DNA of 33,694 nucleotides from Actibacterium sp. (GTDB lineage Bacteria; Pseudomonadota; Alphaproteobacteria; Rhodobacterales; Rhodobacteraceae): NCBI GenBank assembly GCA_016278285.1, contig JADQCD010000240.1:1-33694 (forward strand), in the 5' to 3' direction. Position 1 is the stretch's first letter. Each line of letters starts with the position of its first letter. The notes under the pieces are model-generated. The model was not told where the DNA came from. It worked only from the letters and a program-made list of their open reading frames with translations, and made no database searches. The position numbers were made by a program, and so were the translations under genes. Positions 9,150-17,087 of this stretch are shown piece after piece.

Positions 9150-9389
9150 TCAGCCGATCTCGATATCGTAGCGTTCGATCACCGTGTTGGCCAGCAGCTT
9201 CCCGCACATATCCTCGACTGTCGCCCGCGCCTTTCGCGCGTCGGTTTCCGCCAGTTCCAGGTCGATCACCTTGCCCTGGCGCACGCCCCCCACCCCGGTG
9301 AAACCCAGCGTTTCCAGGGCATGGCGCACGGCCTCGCCCTGCGGGTCCAGCACGCCATCCTTCAACATTACATGAACACGGGCTTTCAT
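9150..9389 (-). CDS. purS: Phosphoribosylformylglycinamidine synthase subunit PurS
   Basis: PurS is the small structural subunit that bridges PurQ and PurL in FGAM synthase of bacteria with split enzymes. The 79-residue sequence begins MKARVHVMLKDGVLDPQG and contains GVGGVRQGKVIDLEL, both hallmarks of the family, and has the usual length. It is preceded by purC 48 bases upstream and followed within one base by an alcohol dehydrogenase gene instead of purQ. Confidence 0.95.
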   Translation of the reverse strand: MKARVHVMLKDGVLDPQGEAVRHALETLGFTGVGGVRQGKVIDLELAETDARKARATVEDMCGKLLANTVIERYDIEIG

Positions 9390-9437
9390 CGCGGCGCCTT
9401 CCTCTTCATCTTGCCAGAAATACTCATTGAACTCCGC

Positions 9438-10199
9438 CTAGTTGATGAGCGTCGGCTTCGTGGCATGCGTCACGTTCGTCGGCAGCACGCCCAACCGTCG
9501 CGCCACTTCCGTATAGGCATCGGTCAGATTGCCCAGATCGCGCCGGAACACGTCCTTGTCCAGCTTCTGGCCGGTCTTGATGTCCCACAGGCGGCAACTG
9601 TCCGGGCTGATCTCGTCGGCCACCACCAGGCGCATGAAATCGCCCTCGTAGATCCGTCCGATCTCTATCTTGAAATCGACCAGCCTGATGCCGGCGCCAT
9701 ACATCACGCCCGACATGAAGTCATTGACGCGCAGCGCCAGCGCGATCATGTCGTCCAGGTCCTGCTGCGTCGCCCAGCCGAAGGCAATGATGTATTCCTC
9801 GGGCACCAGCGGGTCGCCCAGCGAATCCTGCTTGTAGCTGAACTCGACGATCGGGCGTGGCAGATCGGCGCCTTCCTCAAGCCCAAGTCGCTTGGCCATC
9901 GAGCCGGCAGCATAGTTGCGCACGATCACCTCCAGCGGGATGATCTCGACCGCGCGGATCAGCTGTTCACGCATGTTGATGCGCTTGATGAAATGGGTCG
10001 GCACACCGATCTGGGCCAGCCCGGTCATGAAGAATTCGCTGAGCCGGTTGTTCAGTACGCCCTTGCCTTCGACCGTTGCCCGCTTTTCGGCATTGAAGGC
10101 GGTTGCGTCATCCTTGAAATATTGAACCAGGGTGCCGGGTTCGGGCCCTTCGTAGAGAATTTTCGCCTTGCCCTCGTAGATTTTCTTGCGCCGTGCCAT
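9438..10199 (-). CDS. purC: Phosphoribosylaminoimidazole-succinocarboxamide synthase PurC
   Basis: PurC (SAICAR synthetase) joins CAIR and aspartate using ATP in de novo purine synthesis. The 253-residue sequence opens with [16 protein letters not shown], the glycine-rich nucleotide-binding start of the family. It continues with [17 protein letters not shown] and [10 protein letters not shown], both conserved in PurC, and [12 protein letters not shown] near the substrate site. The start at 10199 has GGAG eight bases upstream. It heads the purC-purS-ADH-purQ unit and is divergent from the zeta-subunit gene across 181 bases. Confidence 0.96.
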   Translation of the reverse strand: MARRKKIYEGKAKILYEGPEPGTLVQYFKDDATAFNAEKRATVEGKGVLNNRLSEFFMTGLAQIGVPTHFIKRINMREQLIRAVEIIPLEVIVRNYAAGSMAKRLGLEEGADLPRPIVEFSYKQDSLGDPLVPEEYIIAFGWATQQDLDDMIALALRVNDFMSGVMYGAGIRLVDFKIEIGRIYEGDFMRLVVADEISPDSCRLWDIKTGQKLDKDVFRRDLGNLTDAYTEVARRLGVLPTNVTHATKPTLIN

Positions 10200-10380
10200 G
10201 GAAACTCCAAACTCGGGCCGTGGCCGCCCGCCATGCCCGTTCCTTGGCGCCCGTCTTATGCGATGGCAGGTGTCAGGGCAAGCGGCGGTGCAATACCGAC
10301 CGTCGCGCGACGCGAACCCCTAGGCATCTGCGCCGCAATCCCGTAAAAGCGCGGCAACGAGATTCTGGAGGACAAGGCCG

Positions 10381-10695
10381 ATGACGACCTTTGATGACCG
10401 CGAGAGTGCGTTTGAAAACAAATTCGCCCATGACGAGGAAATGAAGTTCCGCGCCCAGGCCCGCGCGAACAAGCTGCTGGGGCTCTGGGCGGCCGAATTG
10501 CTGGGCAAGACCGGCGACGAGGCGACGGCCTATGCCGCCGAGGTGGTGAAGGCCGATTTTGAAGAGGCCGGCACCGAGGATGTGTTTCGCAAGCTCTCCG
10601 GCGATCTGGGCAACAAGGCCGATGCCGCCACCATCCGCAAGATGATGATCGAATTGCAGGCCGAAGCCAAGGCCCAGTTGCTGCGCGAGGTCTGA
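10381..10695 (+). CDS. DUF1476 protein, F1FO-ATPase zeta-subunit (inhibitor) family
   Basis: This 104-residue, mostly helical, soluble protein matches the DUF1476 family in its start MTTFDDRESAFENKFAHDEE and the ARANKLLGLWAAELLG segment. In Paracoccus denitrificans the family member is the zeta subunit, which binds F1 and blocks ATP hydrolysis through its N-terminal segment. The length fits. A GGAG sequence lies upstream of the ATG. The gene is monocistronic, divergent from purC and followed by bmt 148 bases downstream; no ATP synthase genes are present. Role is taken from the family; other members may act differently. Confidence 0.88.
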   Translation: MTTFDDRESAFENKFAHDEEMKFRAQARANKLLGLWAAELLGKTGDEATAYAAEVVKADFEEAGTEDVFRKLSGDLGNKADAATIRKMMIELQAEAKAQLLREV

Positions 10696-10843
10696 TCGCG
10701 CTGCACGCCGGGCGCGGCACATGCCGCGACTGGGTGTGCATGTGACGATTATGACTCTGCTCGGGGCACACCGACATGATATCGGGGCGATGAATGCCGG
10801 GCCTTGCCGTGGCGCCCCAGTCCCAAGCCGAAGGACCGACCGC

Positions 10844-11854
10844 ATGAGCCAAGCCCTTTCTCGTCTTCTTGCCGAGCGCGACTGGCTGCTTGCCGATGGG
10901 GCCACAGGTACGAACCTGTTCAACATGGGCCTGCAGTCGGGCGACGCGCCTGAATTGTGGAATGTCGATCAGCCTGAAAGGATCCGGACCCTCTATCGCG
11001 GCGCGGTAGAGGCCGGGTCGGACCTGTTCCTGACCAACAGTTTCGGTGCCAATGCCGCGCGGCTGAAACTGCACGCGGCACAGGGCCGGGTACGCGAATT
11101 GAATCGCGCCGCTGCCGAGCTGGGCCGCGAAGTCGCCGACTCCGCCGGGCGGCCAGTCGTGGTGGCAGGTTCGATCGGCCCGACGGGTGAAATCATGGAA
11201 CCGATGGGCAACCTGTCTTATGCCGGTGCCGTAGAGATCTTCCATGAACAGGCCGAGGGCCTGAAAGAAGGCGGCACCGACGTTCTGTGGGTCGAAACGA
11301 TCTCGGCCGCCGATGAATACAAGGCCGCAGGTGAGGCCGCGAAACTGGCCGGAATGCCGTGGTGCGGCACCATGAGCTTCGACACCGCAGGGCGCACGAT
11401 GATGGGCCTGACCTCGTCCAACATGGTCGAGATGGTGGACAAGCTGCCTTATCCACCGCTGGCCTTTGGCGCGAATTGCGGCGTCGGCGCGTCCGACCTC
11501 TTGCGCACGCTGCTGGGTTTCGCCGCCTCAGGCAGCGAATTGCCGCTCATCGCAAAGGGCAACGCGGGAATCCCGAAATATCAGGACGGCCACATCCATT
11601 ATGACGGGACGCCGGCCCTGATGGCCGATTACGCGGTGCTGGCGCGCGACTGCGGCGCGACGATTATCGGCGGCTGTTGCGGCACCACGCCCGAGCATCT
11701 GCGCGCCATGCGCGAGGCGCTGGAAATCCGCGCGCGCGGGCCGCGCCCGACACTGGACCAGATCACCGATGCCCTCGGCCCCTTCTCTTCGGCCGTGGAC
11801 GGCACCGGGGCGGATGAAGCGTCGCCCCGTCCCCGCCGCCGGCGTCGGAGCTGA
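10844..11854 (+). CDS. bmt: Homocysteine S-methyltransferase (betaine/methylcorrinoid:homocysteine type)
   Basis: This 336-residue TIM-barrel enzyme of the homocysteine methyltransferase family transfers a methyl group to homocysteine to give methionine. The three zinc-binding cysteines are present: C212 in GANCGVG and C278/C279 in GGCCGTTPEH. The N-terminal LADGATGTNL and LTNSFGAN motifs also fit. I start at 10844 (MSQALSRLLAERDW) with AAGGA upstream; the frame stays open 41 codons before that, but with no family-like sequence. It is often annotated as betaine-homocysteine methyltransferase. Because a free-standing corrinoid protein and a DUF1638 protein follow 1.3 kb downstream on the same strand, it may instead be the homocysteine module of a split B12-dependent methionine synthase. 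The C-terminal tail is arginine-rich and probably disordered. Confidence 0.85.
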   Translation: MSQALSRLLAERDWLLADGATGTNLFNMGLQSGDAPELWNVDQPERIRTLYRGAVEAGSDLFLTNSFGANAARLKLHAAQGRVRELNRAAAELGREVADSAGRPVVVAGSIGPTGEIMEPMGNLSYAGAVEIFHEQAEGLKEGGTDVLWVETISAADEYKAAGEAAKLAGMPWCGTMSFDTAGRTMMGLTSSNMVEMVDKLPYPPLAFGANCGVGASDLLRTLLGFAASGSELPLIAKGNAGIPKYQDGHIHYDGTPALMADYAVLARDCGATIIGGCCGTTPEHLRAMREALEIRARGPRPTLDQITDALGPFSSAVDGTGADEASPRPRRRRRS

Positions 11855-11858
11855 CCGG

Positions 11859-12947
11859 TCAGAACAGCGACAACTGATCGCCGGGGCGCGGTGGAATCCG
11901 AAACCTGGAACTGTCCAGTGGCGGAAGCGTTGCGTTCAGCCCCAGCGATCGTGCGGCCCGGTTGAACCGGGCGGCCATCATCTGGGCGTAATGCCCTTGT
12001 CCGCGCATCCGTTTTCCCCATTCGGAATCATAATCCTTGCCGCCATGCATTTCGCGCAGTCGCGCCATCACGCGGCCTGCACGGTCCGGGAAATGCTCGG
12101 CCAGCCAGTCCTGGAACAGGCCGGACACTTCGCGCGGCAGACGCAGCATGACCCAGCTTGCCGCGATGGCGCCGGCGCGTTTTCCGGCACCCAGGATCGC
12201 CTCGATCTCGTGGTCCGTCAGCGCCGGGATCATCGGTGCGGCCATGATCCGCGTCTCGATCCCGGCTGCGGCCAGCCGCTCGACAGTCTTGAGCCGTCGT
12301 TCCGGGGCGGGGGCGCGTGGTTCCATCCGGCGGCTCAGGTCGCGCTCCAGCGTGGTGACCGAGATGCCGACCCTAACCAGCCGGTAACGCGCCATGTCCG
12401 AAAGGATGTCGATGTCCCGTTCGATCAGCGTGCCCTTTGTCACGATGCCCACCGGGTGGCGGTGCGCCCACAACACCTCAAGGATGCCACGCATGATCCG
12501 CTGGTCCTTTTCGATCGGCTGATAGGGGTCTGTGTTGGTGCCGATGGCGATGGTACGCGGCGCGTAATTCCTTTTCGCCAGTTCACCGGACAGCACCGCA
12601 GGCGCCTCTGGCCGGGCCACCAGCCGTGTTTCGAAATCCAGACCGGGGGACAGGCCCAACCATGCATGGCTAGGGCGCGCGAAGCAATAGATGCAGCCAT
12701 GCTCGCACCCGCGATAGGGATTGATCGAGCGATCGAAGGGCACGTCGGGCGAGGTGTTGCGCGTGATCACGCTGCGCGGCCGCTCGATGCTCAACTCGGT
12801 GCGTAGCGCTGGCAGATCGTCGTCGCGCGGCCAGCCATCGTCGACGAGGACGCGGTCATAGGGCTCGAACCGGCCGGTGCGGTTGCTGGCGGCAGCCCGA
12901 CCCCTGCGCAGCGCGGCGGCGTCCTTGTGCGATGGTGATACCGTCAT
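11859..12947 (-). CDS. PA0069-type radical SAM protein
   Basis: This 362-residue radical SAM protein carries the cluster-binding motif CEHGCIYC within NPYRGCEHGCIYCFARPSH, the signature of the PA0069/Rv2578c group, which is distantly related to spore photoproduct lyase. Further motifs are IGTNTDPYQPIE, VGISVTTLE and the C-terminal tail GDQLSLF. Biochemical function of this group is not established. I use the ATG at 12947 (MTVSPSHKDAAALRRGR); another ATG lies six codons upstream and neither has a good ribosome site. It is convergent with bmt, with only four bases between the stop codons, and divergent from the corrinoid-protein gene, so it lies inside the methyltransferase cluster on the other strand. 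Confidence 0.85.
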   Translation of the reverse strand: MTVSPSHKDAAALRRGRAAASNRTGRFEPYDRVLVDDGWPRDDDLPALRTELSIERPRSVITRNTSPDVPFDRSINPYRGCEHGCIYCFARPSHAWLGLSPGLDFETRLVARPEAPAVLSGELAKRNYAPRTIAIGTNTDPYQPIEKDQRIMRGILEVLWAHRHPVGIVTKGTLIERDIDILSDMARYRLVRVGISVTTLERDLSRRMEPRAPAPERRLKTVERLAAAGIETRIMAAPMIPALTDHEIEAILGAGKRAGAIAASWVMLRLPREVSGLFQDWLAEHFPDRAGRVMARLREMHGGKDYDSEWGKRMRGQGHYAQMMAARFNRAARSLGLNATLPPLDSSRFRIPPRPGDQLSLF

Positions 12948-13150
12948 GGAACGAAGGTAGAACATTTTCACGCGCCACGCCAGCCCCGCGCCGGGGCGCG
13001 AGTCGGAAACCTCGCTCCAGGCGGGCTTTGCGCGGGTGGGCGTCGGTTGCAGCCCCGCCAATGTCGCAATCCGCCATGTCGCGGCGGCGCATTCCTTTAT
13101 CACCCATTCAACTTGCGCGAACACCGCCCAGCCCCGGGAGATCAAGACAA

Positions 13151-13855
13151 ATGGCCGACGACGAAGACGACATCATCCTCTCGGAACTCTCCGACGAAGA
13201 GCTTGTCCTGCAAATGCATGACGACCTTTACGACGGCTTGAAGGAAGAGATCGAGGAGGGTGTGAACATCCTTCTGGAGCGCGGCTGGGAACCCTACAAG
13301 GTGCTGACCGAAGCGCTTGTCGCCGGCATGACGATCGTCGGGCGCGACTTCCGCGACGGCATCCTTTTCGTGCCCGAGGTTCTGCTGGCCGCCAACGCGA
13401 TGAAGGGGGGGATGTTCATCCTCAAACCGCTGCTGGCCGAAACCGGCGCGCCGCGCATGGGCAAGATGGTGATCGGCACCGTCAAGGGCGACATCCACGA
13501 CATCGGCAAGAACCTTGTCAGCATGATGATGGAAGGTGCCGGGTTCGAGGTGGTGGACCTGGGTATCAACAACGCGGTCGAGGCCTATCTCGAGGCGCTG
13601 GAGACCGAGCAGCCCGACATCCTGGGCATGTCCGCCCTGCTGACCACGACGATGCCCTACATGAAGGTGGTGATCGACACGCTGAAGGAACAAGGCAAGC
13701 GTGACGATTACATCGTGCTGGTCGGCGGCGCGCCGCTGAACGAGGAATTCGGACGCGCCATCGGCGCTGACGCATATTGCCGCGATGCCGCCGTCGCAGT
13801 GGAAACCGCCAAGGATTTCATGACGCGCAAACACAACCAGCTGGCTTCCGGCTGA
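13151..13855 (+). CDS. Free-standing B12-binding (corrinoid) protein, methyltransferase type
   Basis: This 234-residue cytoplasmic protein matches the methyltransferase corrinoid carriers (MtbC/MtmC-like, equal to the cobalamin module of MetH). A helical B12-cap domain (about 10-100) is followed by a Rossmann-like B12 domain with the DxHxxG motif in KGDIHDIGK. H116 would be the lower axial cobalt ligand. LGMSALLTTTMPYMK and VGGAPLNEEF complete the corrinoid pocket. The ATG at 13151 has GGGAG 11 bases upstream. It is followed 58 bases later by a small membrane protein and the DUF1638 gene, and bmt lies upstream. It probably carries the methyl group between methyltetrahydrofolate (or another donor) and homocysteine. 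The donor-side methyltransferase and a reactivase are not in the window. Confidence 0.9.
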   Translation: MADDEDDIILSELSDEELVLQMHDDLYDGLKEEIEEGVNILLERGWEPYKVLTEALVAGMTIVGRDFRDGILFVPEVLLAANAMKGGMFILKPLLAETGAPRMGKMVIGTVKGDIHDIGKNLVSMMMEGAGFEVVDLGINNAVEAYLEALETEQPDILGMSALLTTTMPYMKVVIDTLKEQGKRDDYIVLVGGAPLNEEFGRAIGADAYCRDAAVAVETAKDFMTRKHNQLASG

Positions 13856-13913
13856 TCCGGCCCCCTTCCCTTCCCCGACCGTCGCCCCCAGATCATGGGA
13901 AACGGAGGTCGCC

Positions 13914-14090
13914 ATGCCCGCCAGTCGCCTTGCCGTGATCCTTGCCGTCGTCCTGCTTGCCGCCGCGCTTACGGTCTTTGCGGGCGCGCAACTGTCCGGT
14001 GGCACGGGCGCGGTCGGATATGTCGTGCTGCCAGCCCTGCTGGTGGCAATGGCCCTGATCGGGCGCCTCTGGTCGCGTCGGAGAAAATGA
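13914..14090 (+). CDS. Small membrane protein, 58 residues, two predicted membrane helices
   Basis: A 58-codon frame starts at an ATG preceded by a near-perfect GGAGG ribosome site at seven bases' spacing and ends in a TGA one base before the ATG of the DUF1638 gene. The protein begins MPASRLAVILAVVLL and has two hydrophobic stretches (about 5-24 and 34-51) around a short glycine-rich loop (LSGGTGAVG). It ends in a basic tail RLWSRRRK, which suggests both ends may face the cytoplasm. I do not recognise a family. The tight coupling to the DUF1638 gene and the strong ribosome site make it a real gene rather than chance. Confidence 0.75.
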   Translation: MPASRLAVILAVVLLAAALTVFAGAQLSGGTGAVGYVVLPALLVAMALIGRLWSRRRK

Positions 14091-14091
14091 G

Positions 14092-14727
14092 ATGGAACTG
14101 GACGACAAGGCACTGACCACCGGCGGGTTGGATCTGTCCTCGGGCAAGGGCCGCGTCCTGCTGATCGCCTGCGGTGCACTGGCGCATGAGATCCTGGCGC
14201 TGAAGGCGGCCAACGGCTGGACCCATATCGACCTGACCTGCCTGCCCGCGATCCTGCATAACCATCCCGGCCGCATCACCCCCGCCGTCGTGGCCGCGGT
14301 GGAAAAGCATCGCGCCACCTATGACGATATCTTCGTGGTCTATGCCGATTGCGGCACCGGCGGACAGTTACAGGACGCCTGCGCGCGGCTTGGCGTGCAG
14401 ATGATGGAAGGTCCGCATTGCTATTCCTTCTTCGAGGGCAACGCCGACTTCGCCGAGCGGGATGAGGCAACGGCCTTCTATCTGACTGATTTCCTGGTGC
14501 GCCAGTTCGACGCCTTCGTGTGGAAACCGCTTGGCCTGGACCGCCACCCGGAATTGCTGGAGATGTATTTCGGCAATTACGAAACGCTGGTCTACCAGGC
14601 CCAGACCGACGATGCCGCGTTGGACGCCAAGGCGGCGGACTGCGCCGCCCGGCTGGGCCTTGCCTATGAGCGGCGCTTTACCGGGTATGGCGATCTGGTC
14701 GGCACGCTGGCGCGAGTCGCCGAATAG
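14092..14727 (+). CDS. DUF1638 family protein, associated with corrinoid methyltransfer genes
   Basis: This 211-residue soluble protein matches the DUF1638 pattern: VLLIACGALAHEI near the start, LTCLPAILHNHPGRI, VVYADCGTGGQLQ, and GPHCYSFFEGN. Several conserved cysteines and histidines (the CGAL, CLP, DCGTGG and HCY motifs) could bind a metal or a corrinoid, but no biochemical function is established that I know of. DUF1638 genes recur beside corrinoid proteins in methylotrophic archaea and in Rhodobacteraceae, which suggests a role in corrinoid methyl transfer or in supplying or repairing the cofactor. The start follows the 58-residue gene by one base. It is probably co-transcribed with the corrinoid-protein gene. 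Confidence 0.87.
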   Translation: MELDDKALTTGGLDLSSGKGRVLLIACGALAHEILALKAANGWTHIDLTCLPAILHNHPGRITPAVVAAVEKHRATYDDIFVVYADCGTGGQLQDACARLGVQMMEGPHCYSFFEGNADFAERDEATAFYLTDFLVRQFDAFVWKPLGLDRHPELLEMYFGNYETLVYQAQTDDAALDAKAADCAARLGLAYERRFTGYGDLVGTLARVAE

Positions 14728-14811
14728 CGCATGTCGCCGGGATATCACCTCTGCGCCGTTTGGTGGGTATCCACGCCATCAACAACAAAGCCGGGCTTGA
14801 TCCCATGACGC

Positions 14812-14834
14812 CCCGGTCCCGGTGGGACGGGTTT
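14812..14834 (+). terminator. Possible terminator after the DUF1638 gene
   Basis: GTCCC (14816-14820) and GGGAC (14824-14828) pair around a three-base loop. The stem extends by CCC/GGG with one bulged base and is followed by TTT. It lies 85 bases beyond the DUF1638 stop and a few bases before the end of phoB on the other strand. The T-run is short, so the call is weak. Confidence 0.3.
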
Positions 14835-14842
14835 CGCGTTCT

Positions 14843-15535
14843 TCAGCCCAACGCATAGCCGGCGCCGCGGACGGTGCGCAGCGGGTCTGCCCCGCCGTGC
14901 TGACGCAGTGCCTTGCGCAGCCGCCCGATATGAACGTCGACGGTGCGGGTATCGACATAGATGTCGTGGCCCCAAACGCGGTCCAGCAATTGTTCGCGGC
15001 TCCAGACCCGGCCCGGTTTTTCCATGAAGGTCGACAACAGCCGGAACTCCGTCGGCCCCAGTTTCAGGGGCATGCCTTCGCGCGTCACCCGATGGGTTTC
15101 GCCGTCCAGCACGATATCCTCGTAGGTCAGTTGCCCGCCAACCGCGGCCGGGCGGGTCCGGCGCAGCTGGGCGCGGACACGCGCCATCAGCTCGACGATG
15201 GAATACGGCTTGATGACGTAATCGTCGGCGCCGGTTTCAAGCCCCCGCACCCTGTCGACCTCTTCCGACCGGGCGCTTAGCATGATGATCGGCAGTTCGC
15301 GCGTCTCGGAGCGGGTCTTGATCCGCCGACAGACCTCGATGCCCGAGACCTTGGGCAGCATCCAGTCCAGCACGATGATGTCCGGCGGGAATTCCCTGAC
15401 CTGCAACAGCGCCTCTTCACCGTTTTCTGCACGCGACACAGTGAAACCCTCGGCTTCCAGGTTATAGGCCAGAACCTCGCGCTGCGACGGCTCGTCCTCG
15501 ACAACCAGAACCCGTGGCTGTTCGGCGGCGGCCAT
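14843..15535 (-). CDS. phoB: Phosphate regulon response regulator PhoB
   Basis: This 230-residue OmpR-family regulator switches on phosphate-starvation genes by binding Pho boxes. The receiver domain (about 7-120) has E13/D14, phosphoacceptor D57 in VLDWMLP and the conserved lysine in YVIKPYS. The winged-helix domain contains LGPTEFRLLSTFM, GRVWSREQLLDRVWG and RTVDVHIGRLRKAL, the PhoB DNA-recognition helix. The ATG at 15535 overlaps the phoU TGA (TGATG), so the genes are translationally coupled; a GTG one codon upstream is an alternative. It is the last gene of the pst-pho unit, and its likely kinase PhoR is encoded at the other end. Confidence 0.95.
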   Translation of the reverse strand: MAAAEQPRVLVVEDEPSQREVLAYNLEAEGFTVSRAENGEEALLQVREFPPDIIVLDWMLPKVSGIEVCRRIKTRSETRELPIIMLSARSEEVDRVRGLETGADDYVIKPYSIVELMARVRAQLRRTRPAAVGGQLTYEDIVLDGETHRVTREGMPLKLGPTEFRLLSTFMEKPGRVWSREQLLDRVWGHDIYVDTRTVDVHIGRLRKALRQHGGADPLRTVRGAGYALG

Positions 15536-16257
15536 CACTCATCCACCTCGGCATTCTGAAACGGGGTCCGGTCGCCCTTGGGCCGGTCGTCCTCGGGCAT
15601 CACCCCGGTGCTGAGATAGATCACCTGCTCGGCGATCGCCGTGACATGATCGCCCATGCGCTCGATGTTCTTGGCAATGAAATGCAGATGCATGCAGGCG
15701 GTGATGTTGCGCGGATCCTCCATCATGAAAGTCAGGAATTCGCGGAACAGCGCGTTGTACATCTGGTCCACCTCATGGTCGCGCATCCGCACGTCCTGGG
15801 CCAGTTCCGCATCGCGCTGGATATAGGCGTCCAGCGCGTCCTTCAGCATCCCTTCTACGGTCTTGCCCATGCGCCGGATCGCGCCCGCCGCGCCTTCAAC
15901 GGGCTGCATCTGCACCAGAACCGAGGTCCGCTTGGCCAGGTTCTTGGCATAATCGCCCACGCGCTCTAGGTTGCCCGATATCTTCATCACCGTCAGAACG
16001 GTGCGCAAATCCGTCGCCGTGGGCGAGCGCAGCGCGATCACGCGCGCGCATTCCTCGTTCACCTGCTCTTCCAGCTCGTCGATCGCCTTGTCGCCGCGGC
16101 GGACGCTTTCGGCCAGTTCCTCGTCGCGCCGCTCCAGCGATGTGGCCGCATCGAGGATCGCGGCCTCGACCAGGCCGCCCATCTTCATGATCATCGCCTG
16201 GATAGCCTCCAGGTCGCGGTCATAGGAGGCAACGATATGGTGTCCTTGATCCGACAT
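15535..16257 (-). CDS. phoU: Phosphate transport system regulator PhoU
   Basis: This 240-residue all-helical protein is made of two PhoU repeats. PhoU signals phosphate sufficiency from the PstSCAB transporter to PhoR and restrains uptake. Recognisable parts are MGGLVEAAILDA in the first repeat and the metal-site-like EEQVNEE. The second repeat has RMRDHEVDQMYN and IAKNIERMGDHVTAIAEQVIY, the best conserved PhoU motif. The start MSDQGHHIVASYDRDL at 16257 follows GGGA; a longer in-frame upstream reading lacks similarity. It lies 16 bases after pstB and overlaps phoB. Confidence 0.96.
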   Translation of the reverse strand: MSDQGHHIVASYDRDLEAIQAMIMKMGGLVEAAILDAATSLERRDEELAESVRRGDKAIDELEEQVNEECARVIALRSPTATDLRTVLTVMKISGNLERVGDYAKNLAKRTSVLVQMQPVEGAAGAIRRMGKTVEGMLKDALDAYIQRDAELAQDVRMRDHEVDQMYNALFREFLTFMMEDPRNITACMHLHFIAKNIERMGDHVTAIAEQVIYLSTGVMPEDDRPKGDRTPFQNAEVDE

Positions 16258-16273
16258 CTTCCCGGTCCCTTTC

Positions 16274-17071
16274 TCAGCCGATCCGGCCGGTAATGTAACT
16301 TTCGGTCCGCGGGTCGCGCGGATTGGTAAATATCTGCCCGGTCTCGCCATATTCCACGAGGTTGCCGAGATGAAAGAAAGCCGTCTTGTGGCTGACGCGC
16401 GCGGCCTGTTGCATGGAATGGGTGACGATCACCACCGAATAGTCCTTGCGCAGCTCGTCGATCAGTTCCTCGACCTGGGCGGTCGCGATCGGGTCCAGCG
16501 CGCTGCACGGCTCGTCCATCAACAGAACCTCGGGCTGGGTCGCAATGGCGCGCGCGATGCACAGCCGTTGCTGCTGACCGCCGGACAGGCCGGTGCCCGG
16601 CGCGTCCAGCCGATCCTTCACCTCGTCCCAGATGGCCCCGCGGCGCAGGGATTTCTCGACGATCTCGTCCAGTTCGGCCTTGCCGCGGGCCAGGCCGTGG
16701 ATGCGTGGCCCATAGGCGATGTTGTCATAGATCGATTTCGGAAACGGGTTCGGTTTCTGAAAGACCATGCCCACCTTCGCGCGCAGCTGCACCGGATCGA
16801 CCCGCGGGTCATAGATATCCTGGCCATCCAGCGTGATCGTGCCTTCGATCCGGCAGTTGTCGATCATGTCGTTCATCCGGTTGAGGCAGCGCAGAAAGGT
16901 GGATTTCCCGCAGCCCGAGGGACCGATGAACGCGGTCACGGTCTTTTCCTCGATATCCACGTTGACGTCCTTGATGGCGTGGTTGTCGCCGTACCATACC
17001 TGACAGTCACGGGCGGAAATCTTGACCTCTCTGGCGTCCACGTCTCTCTCCACTTTTCGCATGTCGTTCAT
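16274..17071 (-). CDS. pstB: Phosphate ABC transporter ATP-binding protein PstB
   Basis: This 265-residue ATPase drives the high-affinity phosphate importer. Walker A is GPSGCGKST, the signature is LSGGQQQR, and Walker B is [12 protein letters not shown] with the switch histidine in [10 protein letters not shown]. The run [21 protein letters not shown] is the PstB-specific Q-loop region. The length is typical. The ATG at 17071 has GGGA upstream; a second ATG three codons in is possible. It lies 16 bases after pstA. Confidence 0.97.
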   Translation of the reverse strand: MNDMRKVERDVDAREVKISARDCQVWYGDNHAIKDVNVDIEEKTVTAFIGPSGCGKSTFLRCLNRMNDMIDNCRIEGTITLDGQDIYDPRVDPVQLRAKVGMVFQKPNPFPKSIYDNIAYGPRIHGLARGKAELDEIVEKSLRRGAIWDEVKDRLDAPGTGLSGGQQQRLCIARAIATQPEVLLMDEPCSALDPIATAQVEELIDELRKDYSVVIVTHSMQQAARVSHKTAFFHLGNLVEYGETGQIFTNPRDPRTESYITGRIG

Positions 17072-17087
17072 TGTCGTGGTCCCGTTT

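Noticed and set aside
10696-10843. SAM- or SAH-type riboswitch upstream of the homocysteine methyltransferase gene
   Set aside because: Such elements are found before methionine-cycle genes in this group, but I could not match the SAM-II or SAH core sequences here. A covariance-model search would decide.
14728-14842. Possible small gene between DUF1638 and phoB
   Set aside because: Short frames on either strand lack ribosome sites and protein-like composition; only a weak hairpin is supported.
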